From Actinomycetales bacterium (lineage in GTDB: Bacteria > Actinomycetota > Actinomycetes > Actinomycetales > Cellulomonadaceae): 64,000 bases of DNA. Made by a program: the position numbers and the translations under genes. Positions 19,301-28,789 of the stretch are shown here, one piece after another (the stretch's first letter is position 1; each line of letters starts with the position of its first letter). The stretch is taken from contig JAHLLI010000023.1 in the NCBI GenBank assembly GCA_020444245.1, forward strand, positions 16,061 to 80,060, in the 5' to 3' direction. Under the pieces are notes generated by a model. That model did not search any database. It was not told the DNA's origin and worked only from the letters and a program-made list of their open reading frames with translations.

Positions 19301-21141
19301 TCCTCGATCCGCCAGGTGCTGGACCCCAGGGTGAAGGTGTCCCCGGCCCTCGACTCGTGGACCATCTCCTCGTCGAGCTCGCCGACCCGCAGCCCGCCGG
19401 CCAGCGTGCCCTCGCGCTCGCTGCCGGCGAGGAAGACGCCGTACAGCCCCCGGTCGGGGATGGTGCCGCCGCTGGTCGCGGCCAGCCGCAGCGCGCCGGG
19501 CCGTCCGTGCAGCACGCCGGTCGCCCGGTCCCAGACCAGGCGGGGACGCAGCTCGGCGAAGTCCTCGCTGGGGTAGCGGCCGGCGAGCATGTCCAGCACC
19601 GCGCGCAGCGACCCGTCGCCGAGCGTGGTGAACGGCGCGGCGCGCCGGATCACTCGGGCCAGCTCGTCCACGTCCCAGTCGTCGACCGCGACCATGGCCA
19701 CGACCTGCTGGGCGAGCACGTCCAGCGGGTTGGCCGGGACGTGGAGCTCCTCGATGGCGCCCGAACGCATCCGCTCGGCCACCACGGCGGCGGGCACCAG
19801 CTCGCCGCGGAACGTCGGGAACATCACCCCGCGGGACACCGCACCGACCTGGTGCCCCGCCCGCCCGATGCGCTGCAGCCCGGAGGCGACCGACGGCGGC
19901 GCACCGACCTGCACCACCAGGTCCACGGAGCCCATGTCGATGCCGAGCTCGAGGGAGCTCGTGGCGACCACCGCGGGCAGCCTGCCGGACTTGAGGTCGT
20001 CCTCGGTCCTGGTCCGCTCGTCCCGGCTCATCGATCCGTGGTGGGCGCGGGCGAGCACGCCCGGTGCGCCCACGGCGGCGCCGGACTGCGCGGTCACCTC
20101 GGCCGGCACGAGGGCGCCTGGGTCGGGCAGGTCGGCCCCGTGGCGCGTGGCCCACACCTCGTTCATCCGCGCGGTGAGGCGCTCGGCGCCGCGTCGTGAG
20201 TTGGCGAACACCAGCGTCGAGCGGTGCGCGGCGACCAGGTCGACCACGCGCTCCTCGACGTGCGGCCAGATCGAGGGCCGGCGGGGGCGGGCCGCCGCGG
20301 CGCCGGACAGGTCGGGCGCGCCGGCCTGCTCCGGGAGGTCGGACGCGCCGCCCAGGTCGGACAGGTCCGGCACGGGGACCACGACGTCCACCTCGACCTG
20401 CTTGGCCGCCGGCGGCTGGACCACGCGCACCGCCCGTCCGCCGTCCGCCGCCGTCCGGGAGCCGGCGAGGAAGCCCGCGACGGCGTCCACCGGGCGGACG
20501 GTCGCGGACAGGCCGATCCGCTGCGCCGGGCCGCCGTGCTCGGCCAGCAGGGCGTCGAGGCGCTCGAGGCTGACCGCGAGGTGCGCGCCACGCTTGGTCC
20601 CGGCGACGGCGTGGATCTCGTCGACGATCACCGTGCCGACGCCCGCCAGCCCGACCCGGGCCGCCGAGGTCAGGACCAGGAACAGCGACTCCGGCGTCGT
20701 GATGAGCACGTCCGGGGGGCGGAGGGCGAAGGCTCGGCGCTGCGCCTGGGGCGTGTCGCCGGTCCGCACGCCGACGGTGACCTCGGGCAGCGGCGCGCCG
20801 TGGCGCTCGGCGACCTGGCGGATGCCCACCAGCGGCGCGTGCAGGTTGCGCTCGACGTCGGTGGCCAGGGCCTTGAGCGGAGAGACGTACAGCACCCGGC
20901 ACCGGTGCTGGCGGTCGGCCGGCGGCCCGGCCGTCAGCAGCCGGTCGAGCGACCAGAGGAACGCCGCCAGCGTCTTGCCCGACCCGGTGGGTGCGACGAC
21001 CAGCGCGTGGTCACCGGCGCCGATCGCCTCCCATGCCCCGGCCTGCGCCGCGGTGGGTGCCTCGAAGGCACCGGCGAACCACTCGCGGGTGGCCGCGGAG
21101 AAGCCCGCTGGCAGGCCCGGGTCGTCGGTGGCGGCGTTCAC
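16387..21141 (-). CDS. lhr: Lhr-family ATP-dependent helicase
   Basis: A 1584-residue superfamily 2 helicase for DNA repair. It has a Q-like element, Walker A APTGSGKT near residue 52, YVSPLKALATDVERNL, ITTPESL, VDEIHAVAGTKRG (DEIH box), and TLVFANSRRGAERL, with QRIGRAGHQ in motif VI. About 700 further residues include winged-helix-like regions typical of full-length bacterial Lhr. The GTG at 21141 gives an N-terminus close to known Lhr; an in-frame GTG at 21168 is possible. It is translationally linked to nei2 and separated from tdh by a strong hairpin. Confidence 0.92.
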   Translation of the reverse strand: MNAATDDPGLPAGFSAATREWFAGAFEAPTAAQAGAWEAIGAGDHALVVAPTGSGKTLAAFLWSLDRLLTAGPPADRQHRCRVLYVSPLKALATDVERNLHAPLVGIRQVAERHGAPLPEVTVGVRTGDTPQAQRRAFALRPPDVLITTPESLFLVLTSAARVGLAGVGTVIVDEIHAVAGTKRGAHLAVSLERLDALLAEHGGPAQRIGLSATVRPVDAVAGFLAGSRTAADGGRAVRVVQPPAAKQVEVDVVVPVPDLSDLGGASDLPEQAGAPDLSGAAAARPRRPSIWPHVEERVVDLVAAHRSTLVFANSRRGAERLTARMNEVWATRHGADLPDPGALVPAEVTAQSGAAVGAPGVLARAHHGSMSRDERTRTEDDLKSGRLPAVVATSSLELGIDMGSVDLVVQVGAPPSVASGLQRIGRAGHQVGAVSRGVMFPTFRGELVPAAVVAERMRSGAIEELHVPANPLDVLAQQVVAMVAVDDWDVDELARVIRRAAPFTTLGDGSLRAVLDMLAGRYPSEDFAELRPRLVWDRATGVLHGRPGALRLAATSGGTIPDRGLYGVFLAGSEREGTLAGGLRVGELDEEMVHESRAGDTFTLGSSTWRIEEITPDRVLVTPAPGLPGRLPFWKGDSPGRPLELGRAVGAWLREAAALPRDEAAARARAAGLDEWAADNLVAYLAEQREATGRVPDDATVVVERFRDELGDWRVVVHSPFGARVHAPWALVIAGRLRERYGLDAAVMHSDDGIVLRLPDAVASGEATWDTASASWSVPQAPQVDLADLLLAPDEVADAVRAELGASTIFAARFREAAGRALLLPRRRPDRRQPLWQQRQRAAQLLQVAAGHPEFPILLEAARECLQDVFDTAGLAALMADVAARRVQVVEVTTPTPSPFAQSLLFGYTAQFLYDGDAPLAERRAAALTLDPALLAELLAGDATPLADLLDPAAVLAVEAEVGGTAPDRLATDLEQAADVLRRHGPLDLAAALERTAPDARDALPGWLSTLVAQRRVLQVRCAGSEQWAVVEDAARLRDALGVALPPGVPAELAAPVADPLGDLVRRHARTHGPFTAAQIAQRFALPPAAVGEVLRRLEREGAVVVGRLRPEVLGGTGEDHCDVEVLRRIRRRSLAALRAEVEPVPAAALGRFLPAWQHVAGVGAAGTRQAAGHALRGVDGLARVVEQLAGYPVPASALETLVLPSRVVDYAPAMLDELTAAGEVLWAGHASLAARDGLVSLHPAATADLTLPAPFVPPATPLHDALRTALAAGGGWFLEPLVARVAELTDEPPDHAGAVEALWDLAWCGQVTNDGFGPVRARLGATGRGTTHRTRATTPRGRALRPGLALRPTGGPSGPARDAAGRWSLLPTRETDPTLLARAAAAQLLDRHGVVTRAVAPTEGVAGRFGQVYRVLAALEESGAVRRGYFVEHLGGSQFALPGAVDQLRATEELRAVVLAATDPANPFGAALPWPPGATTHRPGRTAGALVVLVDGDLAWYLERGGRTVLSFTGARDETAAAAHLRTGALALADMVRSGRLGRVALRRLDGAEVLDREVLAGRAARALADAGFGTTPRGLRL

Positions 21142-21182
21142 CCCCGCATCGTGGCAGGCCCCGCCCACAGCCGCAGCGAGTC

Positions 21183-21219
21183 GGGCGGTGCCGGCGCGTG
21201 GTCCGGGCCGGCACCGCCC
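21183..21219 (-). terminator. Hairpin terminator after kbl-tdh
   Basis: A perfect 13-bp inverted repeat (GGGCGGTGCCGGC and its complement) with an 11-nt loop begins 9 nt past the tdh stop on the minus strand. No T-tract follows, as is usual at this GC content. It should separate kbl-tdh transcription from lhr. Confidence 0.75.
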
Positions 21220-21228
21220 TCCCGGGGC

Positions 21229-22250
21229 TCAGGCCCAGCGCATCAGCACCTTGCCGCAGCGGCCGGAGGCCATCGTCTCGAACGCCTCCGCGTAGTCCTC
21301 GGCGGCGAACCGGTGCGTGATCACCGGGCTCACGTCGAGACCGGACTGGAGCATCGCGGCCATCGTGTACCAGGTCTCGAAGATCCGTCGGCCGTAGATC
21401 CCGGCGACGGTGAGGCCCTTGACGATCACCTCGTCGACGTCCAGCCGGACCTTGTCCGGGGGGAGGCCGAGCAGCGCCACGTGGCCGCCGTGGTTCATGG
21501 CGTGCAGCAGCTGGTCGATGCCGCCCTCGGCCCCGGACATCTCCAGGCCCACGTCGAAGCCCTCGGTCATCCCGAGGTCCGCCGCCACGGCGTCGAGGTC
21601 CTCGGTGCGCACGTCCACCACCCGGTCCGCGCCCAGCCGCGCGGCCATGTCCAGGCGGTACGGGTTGACGTCGGTCACCACGACGTGGCGCGCGCCGACG
21701 TGGCGGGCGATCGCGGTGGCCATCACGCCGATCGGCCCGGCGCCGGTGACCAGCACGTCCTCGCCCACCAGGCGGAAGCGCAGCGCGGTGTGCACGGCGT
21801 TGCCGAGCGGGTCGAGCACGGCCGCCACGTCGTCGCCGATGTGGTCGGGCAGCGGGAACACGTTCGCCGCAGGGATCACCAGCAGCTCGGCGAACGCGCC
21901 GGGCCGGGTCACCCCGACGCTGCGGTGGTGGTGGCAGAACTCGCGCCGGCCGCCGCGGCAGTTGCGGCAGTGCCCGCACGTGACGTGGCCCTCGCCGGAC
22001 ACCCGCTGCCCCACGTGCAGGCCCTCGACGTCGCTGCCGAGCGACTCGATCACTCCGGTGAACTCGTGCCCGACCACCATCGGGACCGGGATCGTGGCCT
22101 GCGCCCACGCGTCCCAGCGGTGGATGTGCAGGTCGGTGCCGCAGATCGAGGTGAGCAGGACCCGGATCCGGACCTCGTGCGGGCCGGGCTCGGGCTCGGG
22201 GACGTCGGTGTAGCTCAGGCCGGGCGCCGCCTCGGCCTTGACCAGCGCCT

Positions 22251-22254
<4 letters not shown>
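21229..22254 (-). CDS. tdh: L-threonine 3-dehydrogenase
   Basis: A 341-residue zinc-dependent medium-chain dehydrogenase that oxidises threonine to 2-amino-3-ketobutyrate. Catalytic-zinc residues appear in [13 protein letters not shown] and GHEFTG, and structural-zinc cysteines in [15 protein letters not shown]. The Rossmann motif is [20 protein letters not shown] is typical of Tdh. Its ATG overlaps the kbl stop, so kbl and tdh are co-translated and act in sequence: Tdh forms the unstable ketobutyrate that Kbl cleaves. Confidence 0.95.
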
Positions 22255-23441
<1,187 letters not shown>

Positions 23442-23448
23442 GCCCCCG

Positions 23449-23454
23449 ACGCTA
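23449..23454 (-). promoter_or_regulatory. -10 element of kbl-tdh, leaderless arrangement
   Basis: TAGCGT on the minus strand lies 7 nt before the kbl ATG. Confidence 0.5.
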
Positions 23455-23571
23455 GTGCGTCCGCGGGCCACGGATCGCGGCGTGGCCCGCGGTTCCCGGC
23501 CCGATCCGGCACGAATCCCAGCGCCGAGGACCGAATCCTGGTGATCATGGTCGGGATGGCAGGCTGTGCCG

Positions 23572-23790
23572 GTGCGGTACAGCGAGTTCTGGGACGCGGT
23601 CGTCGACGTGTTCGGCGAGCGGATGGGTCGAGTGCTGGTCGACGAGCAGGTCGTCGACGCGCTCGGTGACCGGACGGCGGCCCAGGCGCTGGCGGCGGGG
23701 GAGGACCCGCGCACCGTGTGGCGCGCGCTGTGCGACGCGATGGAGGTGCCCGTCGCCCGGCGCTGGGGGCCGGACCGCCCGGCGCGATAG
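23572..23790 (+). CDS. DUF3046 family protein
   Basis: A 72-residue protein starting [15 protein letters not shown], with [39 protein letters not shown] and VPVARRWGP. This matches the actinobacterial DUF3046 family, which sits directly upstream of recA in many genomes. Its function is unknown. The GTG at 23572 was chosen because the family begins with one or two residues before the aromatic FW pair; a GTG two codons earlier is possible. A perfect hairpin follows its stop codon. Confidence 0.88.
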   Translation: MRYSEFWDAVVDVFGERMGRVLVDEQVVDALGDRTAAQALAAGEDPRTVWRALCDAMEVPVARRWGPDRPAR

Positions 23791-23792
23791 GT

Positions 23793-23818
23793 CACGACAC
23801 GCGCAGCGGCGTGTCGTG
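23793..23818 (+). terminator. Hairpin terminator after the DUF3046 gene
   Basis: A perfect 10-bp inverted repeat (CACGACACGC and its complement) with a 6-nt loop starts 3 nt after the stop codon. It separates the DUF3046 gene from the recA promoters. Confidence 0.7.
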
Positions 23819-23834
23819 GGTCGGATGCTCGCGT

Positions 23835-23848
23835 CGAACAGGTGTTCG
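23835..23848 (+). promoter_or_regulatory. LexA (SOS) box upstream of recA
   Basis: CGAACAGGTGTTCG is a perfect CGAAC-N4-GTTCG palindrome, the LexA operator consensus in actinobacteria and Gram-positives. It lies 188 bp upstream of the recA ATG. Confidence 0.9.
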
Positions 23849-23915
23849 GCCTACTGTGTCCCCAGGCAGCGCGACGGACCGCCGATCCACACCCCGCCGG
23901 GACCATCTCCCGGCG

Positions 23916-23938
23916 ATGTCGGAGGGGGGACGTAGCGT
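23916..23938 (+). promoter_or_regulatory. RecA-NDp-type (PafBC-dependent) promoter of recA
   Basis: ATGTCGGAG, eight bases, then TAGCGT matches the architecture TTGTCRGTG-N8-TAGGGT described for LexA-independent DNA-damage promoters in mycobacteria (7 of 9 upstream positions). The predicted transcript would start about 90 nt before the recA ATG. Confidence 0.6.
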
Positions 23939-24036
23939 GCCTGACGAAGCACCGCAGTGACGACGAGCAGCTCCGATCAGCAGTGCCACGCAGACCACGA
24001 CGGGCGGATCCCGCCCCCGCGACGACGAGGTGACCG

Positions 24037-25077
24037 ATGCCAGCTCCCGCAGACCGCGCCAAGGCCTTGGAGGCAGCGCTCGTCCAGATCGACAGGCAGT
24101 TCGGCAAGGGCTCGATCATGCGCCTCGGCGACGAGGGGCGTGCCCCCGTCGAGGTGATCCCCACCGGCTCGATCGCTCTGGACGTCGCACTCGGCATCGG
24201 GGGACTGCCCCGCGGCCGGATCATCGAGGTGTACGGCCCGGAGTCCTCCGGCAAGACGACGGTCGCGCTGCACGCGGTCGCCAACGCCCAGCGGGCCGGC
24301 GGCATCGCGGCGTTCATCGACGCCGAGCACGCGCTCGACCCGGAGTACGCCAAGGCGCTCGGGGTGGACACCGACGCGCTGCTGGTGTCCCAGCCGGACA
24401 CCGGCGAGCAGGCGCTGGAGATCATGGACATGCTGATCCGCTCCGGCGCGATCGACATCGTGGTCATCGACTCGGTCGCGGCGCTGGTGCCCAAGGCGGA
24501 GATCGAGGGCGAGATGGGCGACAGCCACGTCGGCCTGCAGGCCCGTCTGATGTCCCAGGCGCTGCGCAAGGTCGCCGGGGCGCTGAGCCAGTCCGGCACC
24601 ACGGCGATCTTCATCAACCAGCTGCGCGAGAAGATCGGCGTGTTCTTCGGCTCTCCGGAGACCACCACGGGTGGCAAGGCGCTGAAGTTCTACGCGTCGG
24701 TCCGCCTGGACATCCGGCGGATCGAGACCCTCAAGGAGGGCACCGACGCGGTCGGGAACCGGACGCGCGTCAAGGTCGTCAAGAACAAGATGGCCCCGCC
24801 GTTCAAGCAGGCGGAGTTCGACATCATCTACGGCGTGGGCATCTCCCGCGAGGGCGGCCTCATCGACCTCGGTGTCGAGCAGGGCTTCGTGCGCAAGTCG
24901 GGTGCTTGGTACACGTACGAGGGCGACCAGCTCGGGCAGGGTAAGGAGAACGCGCGCGGGTTCCTGCGCGACAACCCGGACCTGGCCGACGAGCTCGAGA
25001 AGAAGATCAAGGAGAAGCTCGGCGTGGGTCCGCGGGTGGACGCGCCGGCCGACCCCACGGCGGGCGTCGACTTCTGA
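24037..25077 (+). CDS. recA: Recombinase RecA
   Basis: A 346-residue recombinase that forms filaments on single-stranded DNA, drives strand exchange and triggers LexA self-cleavage. Walker A GPESSGKT is at residues 67-74; [21 protein letters not shown], the DNA-binding loop region and TNQL-like [10 protein letters not shown] are present. The open frame is uninterrupted, so there is no intein of the mycobacterial type. Shine-Dalgarno GAGGTGA precedes the ATG. recX follows one base after the stop. Upstream are a LexA box and a RecA-NDp-like promoter. Confidence 0.98.
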   Translation: MPAPADRAKALEAALVQIDRQFGKGSIMRLGDEGRAPVEVIPTGSIALDVALGIGGLPRGRIIEVYGPESSGKTTVALHAVANAQRAGGIAAFIDAEHALDPEYAKALGVDTDALLVSQPDTGEQALEIMDMLIRSGAIDIVVIDSVAALVPKAEIEGEMGDSHVGLQARLMSQALRKVAGALSQSGTTAIFINQLREKIGVFFGSPETTTGGKALKFYASVRLDIRRIETLKEGTDAVGNRTRVKVVKNKMAPPFKQAEFDIIYGVGISREGGLIDLGVEQGFVRKSGAWYTYEGDQLGQGKENARGFLRDNPDLADELEKKIKEKLGVGPRVDAPADPTAGVDF

Positions 25078-25078
25078 C

Positions 25079-25660
25079 GTGGCCCTCCAGCACGGCGGAC
25101 GTCGCCGGTCGGGGCGCGCTCCCGAGCCGCCCGAGACCGGCGTCGCCGCTGTCGACCCGGAGCCGGACCCCGAGCAGGTCGCCCGGTCGATAGCGCTGCG
25201 CCTGCTGACCGGAGCCCCGCGCAGTCGCCAGCAGCTGGCCGAGGCGATGGCCCGCCGCGACGTCCCTGAGGACGTCGCCGAGCGTGTGCTGGACCGTTTC
25301 ACCGAGGTCGGGCTGGTCGACGACGCGGGGTACGCCGAGATCCTGGTGCGCGCCAAGCACGAGTCGCGCGGCCTGGCGCGGCGCGCCCTGGCGGTCGAGC
25401 TGCGCCGGAAGGGCGTGGGTGACGAGGACGCGCGTGCGGCGCTGGCCCAGATCGACGAGGCCGACGAGGAGGCCGCGGCGCGTGACCTCCTGACCCGTCG
25501 CTGGCGGTCGGACGTCGATCCCATGGTGCAGAGTCGGCGGATGGTGGCGATGCTCGGCCGGAAGGGGTACTCGCCCGGCATGGCGTCCAGGCTGGTCCGC
25601 GAGATGGTGGACGATAGTGGGGCCCAGTCCTCGGTCCGTCCGGATCCCGACGCCGACTGA
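25079..25660 (+). CDS. recX: Regulatory protein RecX
   Basis: A 193-residue RecA modulator. The region from about residue 40 has three-helix repeats (SIALRLLTGAPRSRQQLAEAMARRDVPEDVAERVLDR split by VGLVDDAGYAEILVRAKH), with GLARRALAVELRRKGV and RRMVAMLGRKGYSPGMASRLVRE. This is typical RecX, which binds in the RecA filament groove and limits its activity. The GTG start is one base after the recA stop and gives a disordered Arg/Pro-rich N-terminus. It must be co-transcribed with recA. Confidence 0.93.
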   Translation: MALQHGGRRRSGRAPEPPETGVAAVDPEPDPEQVARSIALRLLTGAPRSRQQLAEAMARRDVPEDVAERVLDRFTEVGLVDDAGYAEILVRAKHESRGLARRALAVELRRKGVGDEDARAALAQIDEADEEAAARDLLTRRWRSDVDPMVQSRRMVAMLGRKGYSPGMASRLVREMVDDSGAQSSVRPDPDAD

Positions 25661-25681
25661 GGCGCGAGGGAGGGCAGTTTC

Positions 25682-27148
25682 GTGCTGTGGGGCGAGGTCG
25701 GCACCGTGCTGGCGTTGCTGCTGGCCAGCCTCATCGCGTTGGTCCTGGTCATGCTCGCGCGCCGGGAGGCCGACGCGGCGCGTCGGCAGGCCGAGCACGA
25801 CGTCGAGCAGATCCGCGAGGAGACGCGCCAGGCGGCGGCGGAGGTCGAGCGGCGCGAGGCGCGCACCACCGAACGCGAGGCCGAGACGCGCGCCGAGCGC
25901 CATGAGGCGAAGACCATGCGATCCGAGGCCGCGGACCTCCTCGCGGTCGCCACCGAGCAGGAGAAGGCGGCGCGGGCCACCGCGGAGGCGGCGCGAGCCG
26001 AGGCGGCCGAGCTGCTGGCGTCGCTGTCCGGTCTGACCGCCGAGCAGGCGCGCCAGCGCCAGCTCGAGCTCGCCGCGCAGCGGGCCTCCCACGAGGTCGC
26101 GGCGATCGAGCGGCGCGCGGAGGCCAAGGCGCGCCGGTCGGCGGACGACGCAGCCCGGCGCATCCTCGCCACGGCCGCCCAGCGCCTGGCCGGGCCGACG
26201 AGCGCGCAGACCACGGTCACCGTGGTGCCGTTGCCGGCCGAGGAGATGAAGGGCCGGATCATCGGCAAGGAGGGCCGGAACATCCGCACCTTCGAGGCCC
26301 TGACCGGCGTGAACGTCATCGTGGACGAGACCCCCGACTCCGTCACGCTCTCGTGCTTCGACCCCGAGCGTCGTGAGGTCGCCGCGGTCGCCCTCGGGAC
26401 CCTCATCGCCGACGGGCGGATCCACCCCCAGCGCATCGAGATCGCCTACGCCGAGGCCGTGGCCGGCGCCGCCGAGCGCACCAGGGCCGCAGGGCACGAC
26501 GCCGCAGAGCGCGCCGGGGTGGCCGGCCTGCACCCCGAGCTCGTCGAGACCCTCGGGAGACTGCGGCTGCGCACCAGCTACGGCCAGAACGTGCTCGAGC
26601 ACCTCGTCGAGTGCGCTCAGACCGCGGCGGTGATGGCGGCCGAGCTGGGCGCCGACGTCGAGCTCGCTCGACGCGCCGCCTTCCTGCACGACGTCGGCAA
26701 GGCTCTGAACGCCGAGCTCGGCGGGACTCACGCCCAGGTGGGTGCCGAGCTCGCCCAGCGGTGCGGGGAGCAGCCCGACGTGGTCAACGCCATCGCCGCG
26801 CACCACGACGAGGTGCCCAAGACGACTGTCGAGGCGGTGCTGGTCCAGGCCGCCGATGCGCTGTCCGCCGCACGACCGGGCGCCCGGCGCGAGGAGCTCG
26901 ACCAGTACCTGGAGCGGATGGACAACCTCGAGGCGCTCGTCGCGGCACACCCCGGCGTGCGCCGCGCACTGGCGATGTCGGCCGGTCGCGAGGTGCGGGT
27001 GGTCGTCGAACCGTCGGCCGTGCGTGACGAGGAGCTGCCTGGCCTGGCCCGGACCATCGCGCAGCACATCGAGAAGGACCTGTCGTTCCCGGGCGAGATC
27101 GAGGTCACCGTGGTCCGCGAGCTCCGGGCCAGCGCGACCGCGGGCTGA
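25682..27148 (+). CDS. rny: Ribonuclease Y
   Basis: A 488-residue membrane-anchored endoribonuclease that starts mRNA decay. It has an N-terminal helix (LALLLASLIALVLVMLA), a long Ala/Glu/Arg coiled coil (about residues 30-170), a KH domain with GRIIGKEGRNIRTFE, and an HD domain with RRAAFLHDVGKAL and AIAAHHDEVP. The C-terminal VVRELRA is also typical. The GTG start has a purine-rich Shine-Dalgarno sequence. It follows recX by 21 nt, and gluD converges on its end. A genome with both RNase J and RNase Y could use both decay routes. Confidence 0.94.
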   Translation: MLWGEVGTVLALLLASLIALVLVMLARREADAARRQAEHDVEQIREETRQAAAEVERREARTTEREAETRAERHEAKTMRSEAADLLAVATEQEKAARATAEAARAEAAELLASLSGLTAEQARQRQLELAAQRASHEVAAIERRAEAKARRSADDAARRILATAAQRLAGPTSAQTTVTVVPLPAEEMKGRIIGKEGRNIRTFEALTGVNVIVDETPDSVTLSCFDPERREVAAVALGTLIADGRIHPQRIEIAYAEAVAGAAERTRAAGHDAAERAGVAGLHPELVETLGRLRLRTSYGQNVLEHLVECAQTAAVMAAELGADVELARRAAFLHDVGKALNAELGGTHAQVGAELAQRCGEQPDVVNAIAAHHDEVPKTTVEAVLVQAADALSAARPGARREELDQYLERMDNLEALVAAHPGVRRALAMSAGREVRVVVEPSAVRDEELPGLARTIAQHIEKDLSFPGEIEVTVVRELRASATAG

Positions 27149-27161
27149 GAGCCCGGGCGAC

Positions 27162-28019
27162 CTACACCGCGGGCCCGGTGCCGTTCGCGGCTGGCGCGAC
27201 GACGACCTGACGGGCACCGGGTGTGCGCCGCTGGACTCGGCGGGCGAGCGCGCTGAGCGAGAGGTTCACGGCCAGGAACAGGACGAAGCCCACCGTGAAC
27301 AGCGCCACGTAGTAGTCGTTGCCGAAGTACGACGCGTTGTTCTTGATCGACTGGAGCAGCTCCGGGTACCCCACGATGAAGCCCAGCGAGGAGTCCTTGA
27401 GCAGCACGATGAGCTGTGCGATGAGGCTGGGCAGCATGATCCGTACCGCCTGGGGCAGCTGGACGATGATCAGCGTCTGCCACCGGGTGAGGCCCAGCGC
27501 CAGCGCCGCCTCGGTCTGTCCCTTGGGCAGCGCGGCGAGTCCCGAGCGCAGGATCTCCGAGATGACCGCCATGTTGTAGACGGTGAGCCCGAACGCGACG
27601 GCCAGGTACGTGTCCAGCCCCATCCCGATGAGGCCGAAGTACATCATCAGCAGCACCGGCAGCCCGCGGAACACCTCGATGATCCCGATCGCCGGGACCC
27701 GGAGCCAGGCCAGGTGCGAGGTGCGCATCATCGCCAGGACGAGGCCGAGGACCAGGGCGAGCGGCGCGGCGAGCGCGGCGGCCCGCAGGGTGGCGCCGAG
27801 GCCCCTGACCACCATCGAGCTCCACACTGCGCCCGCGCTCTGGCCCTTGGGCGGGTCGTACAGCACGTCCCAGTGGTCGGCGGCGAACACGCCGTTGCCG
27901 GCGGCGTACCAGATCGCACCGGCGATGGCGCCGGCCAGGACGATCGCGCCGACCACCGAGCCGATGGTCTCGCGGCGGCGGGCCAGCGGCCCCGGGGCGT
28001 CGTACAGCACCGAGCTCAT
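27162..28019 (-). CDS. gluD: Glutamate-type ABC transporter permease (GluD-like)
   Basis: A 285-residue inner-membrane permease of the polar amino acid (His/Glu/Gln/Arg) family. The EAA loop appears as EAALALGLTRWQTLIIVQLPQAVRIMLP (split here by function: contact with the ATPase). GLPVLLMMYFGL and LLKDSSLGFIVGYPELL are family features. The last of four genes in gluABCD order. Its ATG overlaps the gluC stop. The C-terminal tail is cytoplasmic and Arg/Pro-rich. Substrate assignment to glutamate rests on the cluster's resemblance to gluABCD of Corynebacterium, also near recA-recX. Confidence 0.9.
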   Translation of the reverse strand: MSSVLYDAPGPLARRRETIGSVVGAIVLAGAIAGAIWYAAGNGVFAADHWDVLYDPPKGQSAGAVWSSMVVRGLGATLRAAALAAPLALVLGLVLAMMRTSHLAWLRVPAIGIIEVFRGLPVLLMMYFGLIGMGLDTYLAVAFGLTVYNMAVISEILRSGLAALPKGQTEAALALGLTRWQTLIIVQLPQAVRIMLPSLIAQLIVLLKDSSLGFIVGYPELLQSIKNNASYFGNDYYVALFTVGFVLFLAVNLSLSALARRVQRRTPGARQVVVAPAANGTGPAV

Positions 28020-28666
28020 CGCGCGAACGCCACCCTCCGCTCGATGCGGGCAGCCAGGATGCCCAAGGGGATCGTGAGGACCAGGTAGAAGATCGCGACG
28101 CCCACCAGCACCCAGGCACCCGCGGCGGCGTTGCCCACGCCGAGCCTGCGTCCGGTAGCGACCAGCTCGACCACGGCGAACCCGGCGGCGACGGAGGTGT
28201 TCTTGGTCAGGGCGATGAGCACGTTGATCAGCGGCGGGATCACCGAGCGGATCGCCTGGGGCAGGATCACGTTGCCGAGGGTCTGACCGAAGGTCAGCCC
28301 GATCGCGCGGGCAGCCTCGGCCTGCCCGACGTTCACACCGTTGATGCCCGAGCGGACCGCTTCGGCCACGAACGCGGAGGTGTACGTGGCCAGGCAGATC
28401 ACCGCGGTCCAGAAGCCCAGGGGCGGGATGATGCCGAACTGCGGGGCGACGAAGACCATCCCGAAGAACACCAGGGTCAGCGGCGTGTTGCGCAGGGTCT
28501 CGGTCCAGACGGTCCCGAACGCCCGCAGCGGACGCAGCGGCGACACCCGGAACGCGGCGATCACGGTGCCCCACACGAGTGCCAGCAGGCCGGAGACGGC
28601 CGTGAGACGCAGGGTCACGAGGAACCCGTCGACGTAGGTCGACAGGTTCTCGGCGATGAAGCCCAT
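28016..28666 (-). CDS. gluC: Glutamate-type ABC transporter permease (GluC-like)
   Basis: A 216-residue permease with about five membrane helices. TLRNTPLTLVFFGMVFV and the EAA loop AARAIGLTFGQTLGNVILPQAIR are characteristic, and ALTKNTSVAAGFAVVEL follows. It pairs with GluD as the heterodimeric channel. A large hairpin separates it from gluB upstream, which should set its expression below that of the binding protein. Confidence 0.9.
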   Translation of the reverse strand: MGFIAENLSTYVDGFLVTLRLTAVSGLLALVWGTVIAAFRVSPLRPLRAFGTVWTETLRNTPLTLVFFGMVFVAPQFGIIPPLGFWTAVICLATYTSAFVAEAVRSGINGVNVGQAEAARAIGLTFGQTLGNVILPQAIRSVIPPLINVLIALTKNTSVAAGFAVVELVATGRRLGVGNAAAGAWVLVGVAIFYLVLTIPLGILAARIERRVAFAR

Positions 28667-28737
28667 GGGTCCCCTTCGGGCAGAGGTGCGGCACCGGGTG
28701 GCGGCCGGACGACGGGGTCGCCCGGCCGCGCAAGCCC

Positions 28738-28780
28738 GACCTGTCCCGGGGCCGACGGCGCGCCGACCCCGGGACAGGTC
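28738..28780 (-). terminator. Strong intercistronic stem-loop between gluB and gluC
   Basis: A perfect 14-bp inverted repeat (GACCTGTCCCGGGG and its complement) with a 15-nt, partly self-pairing loop lies 10 nt after the gluB stop. No T-tract follows. Within this operon it is more likely a partial terminator or an RNA stabiliser than a full stop. Confidence 0.75.
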
Positions 28781-28789
28781 AGGAGCTGC

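Noticed and set aside
23834..23857. TCGAAC and TACTGT as a recA promoter overlapping the LexA box
   Set aside because: Spacing is about 12 bp and TACTGT is a poor -10; the LexA box itself stands without it.
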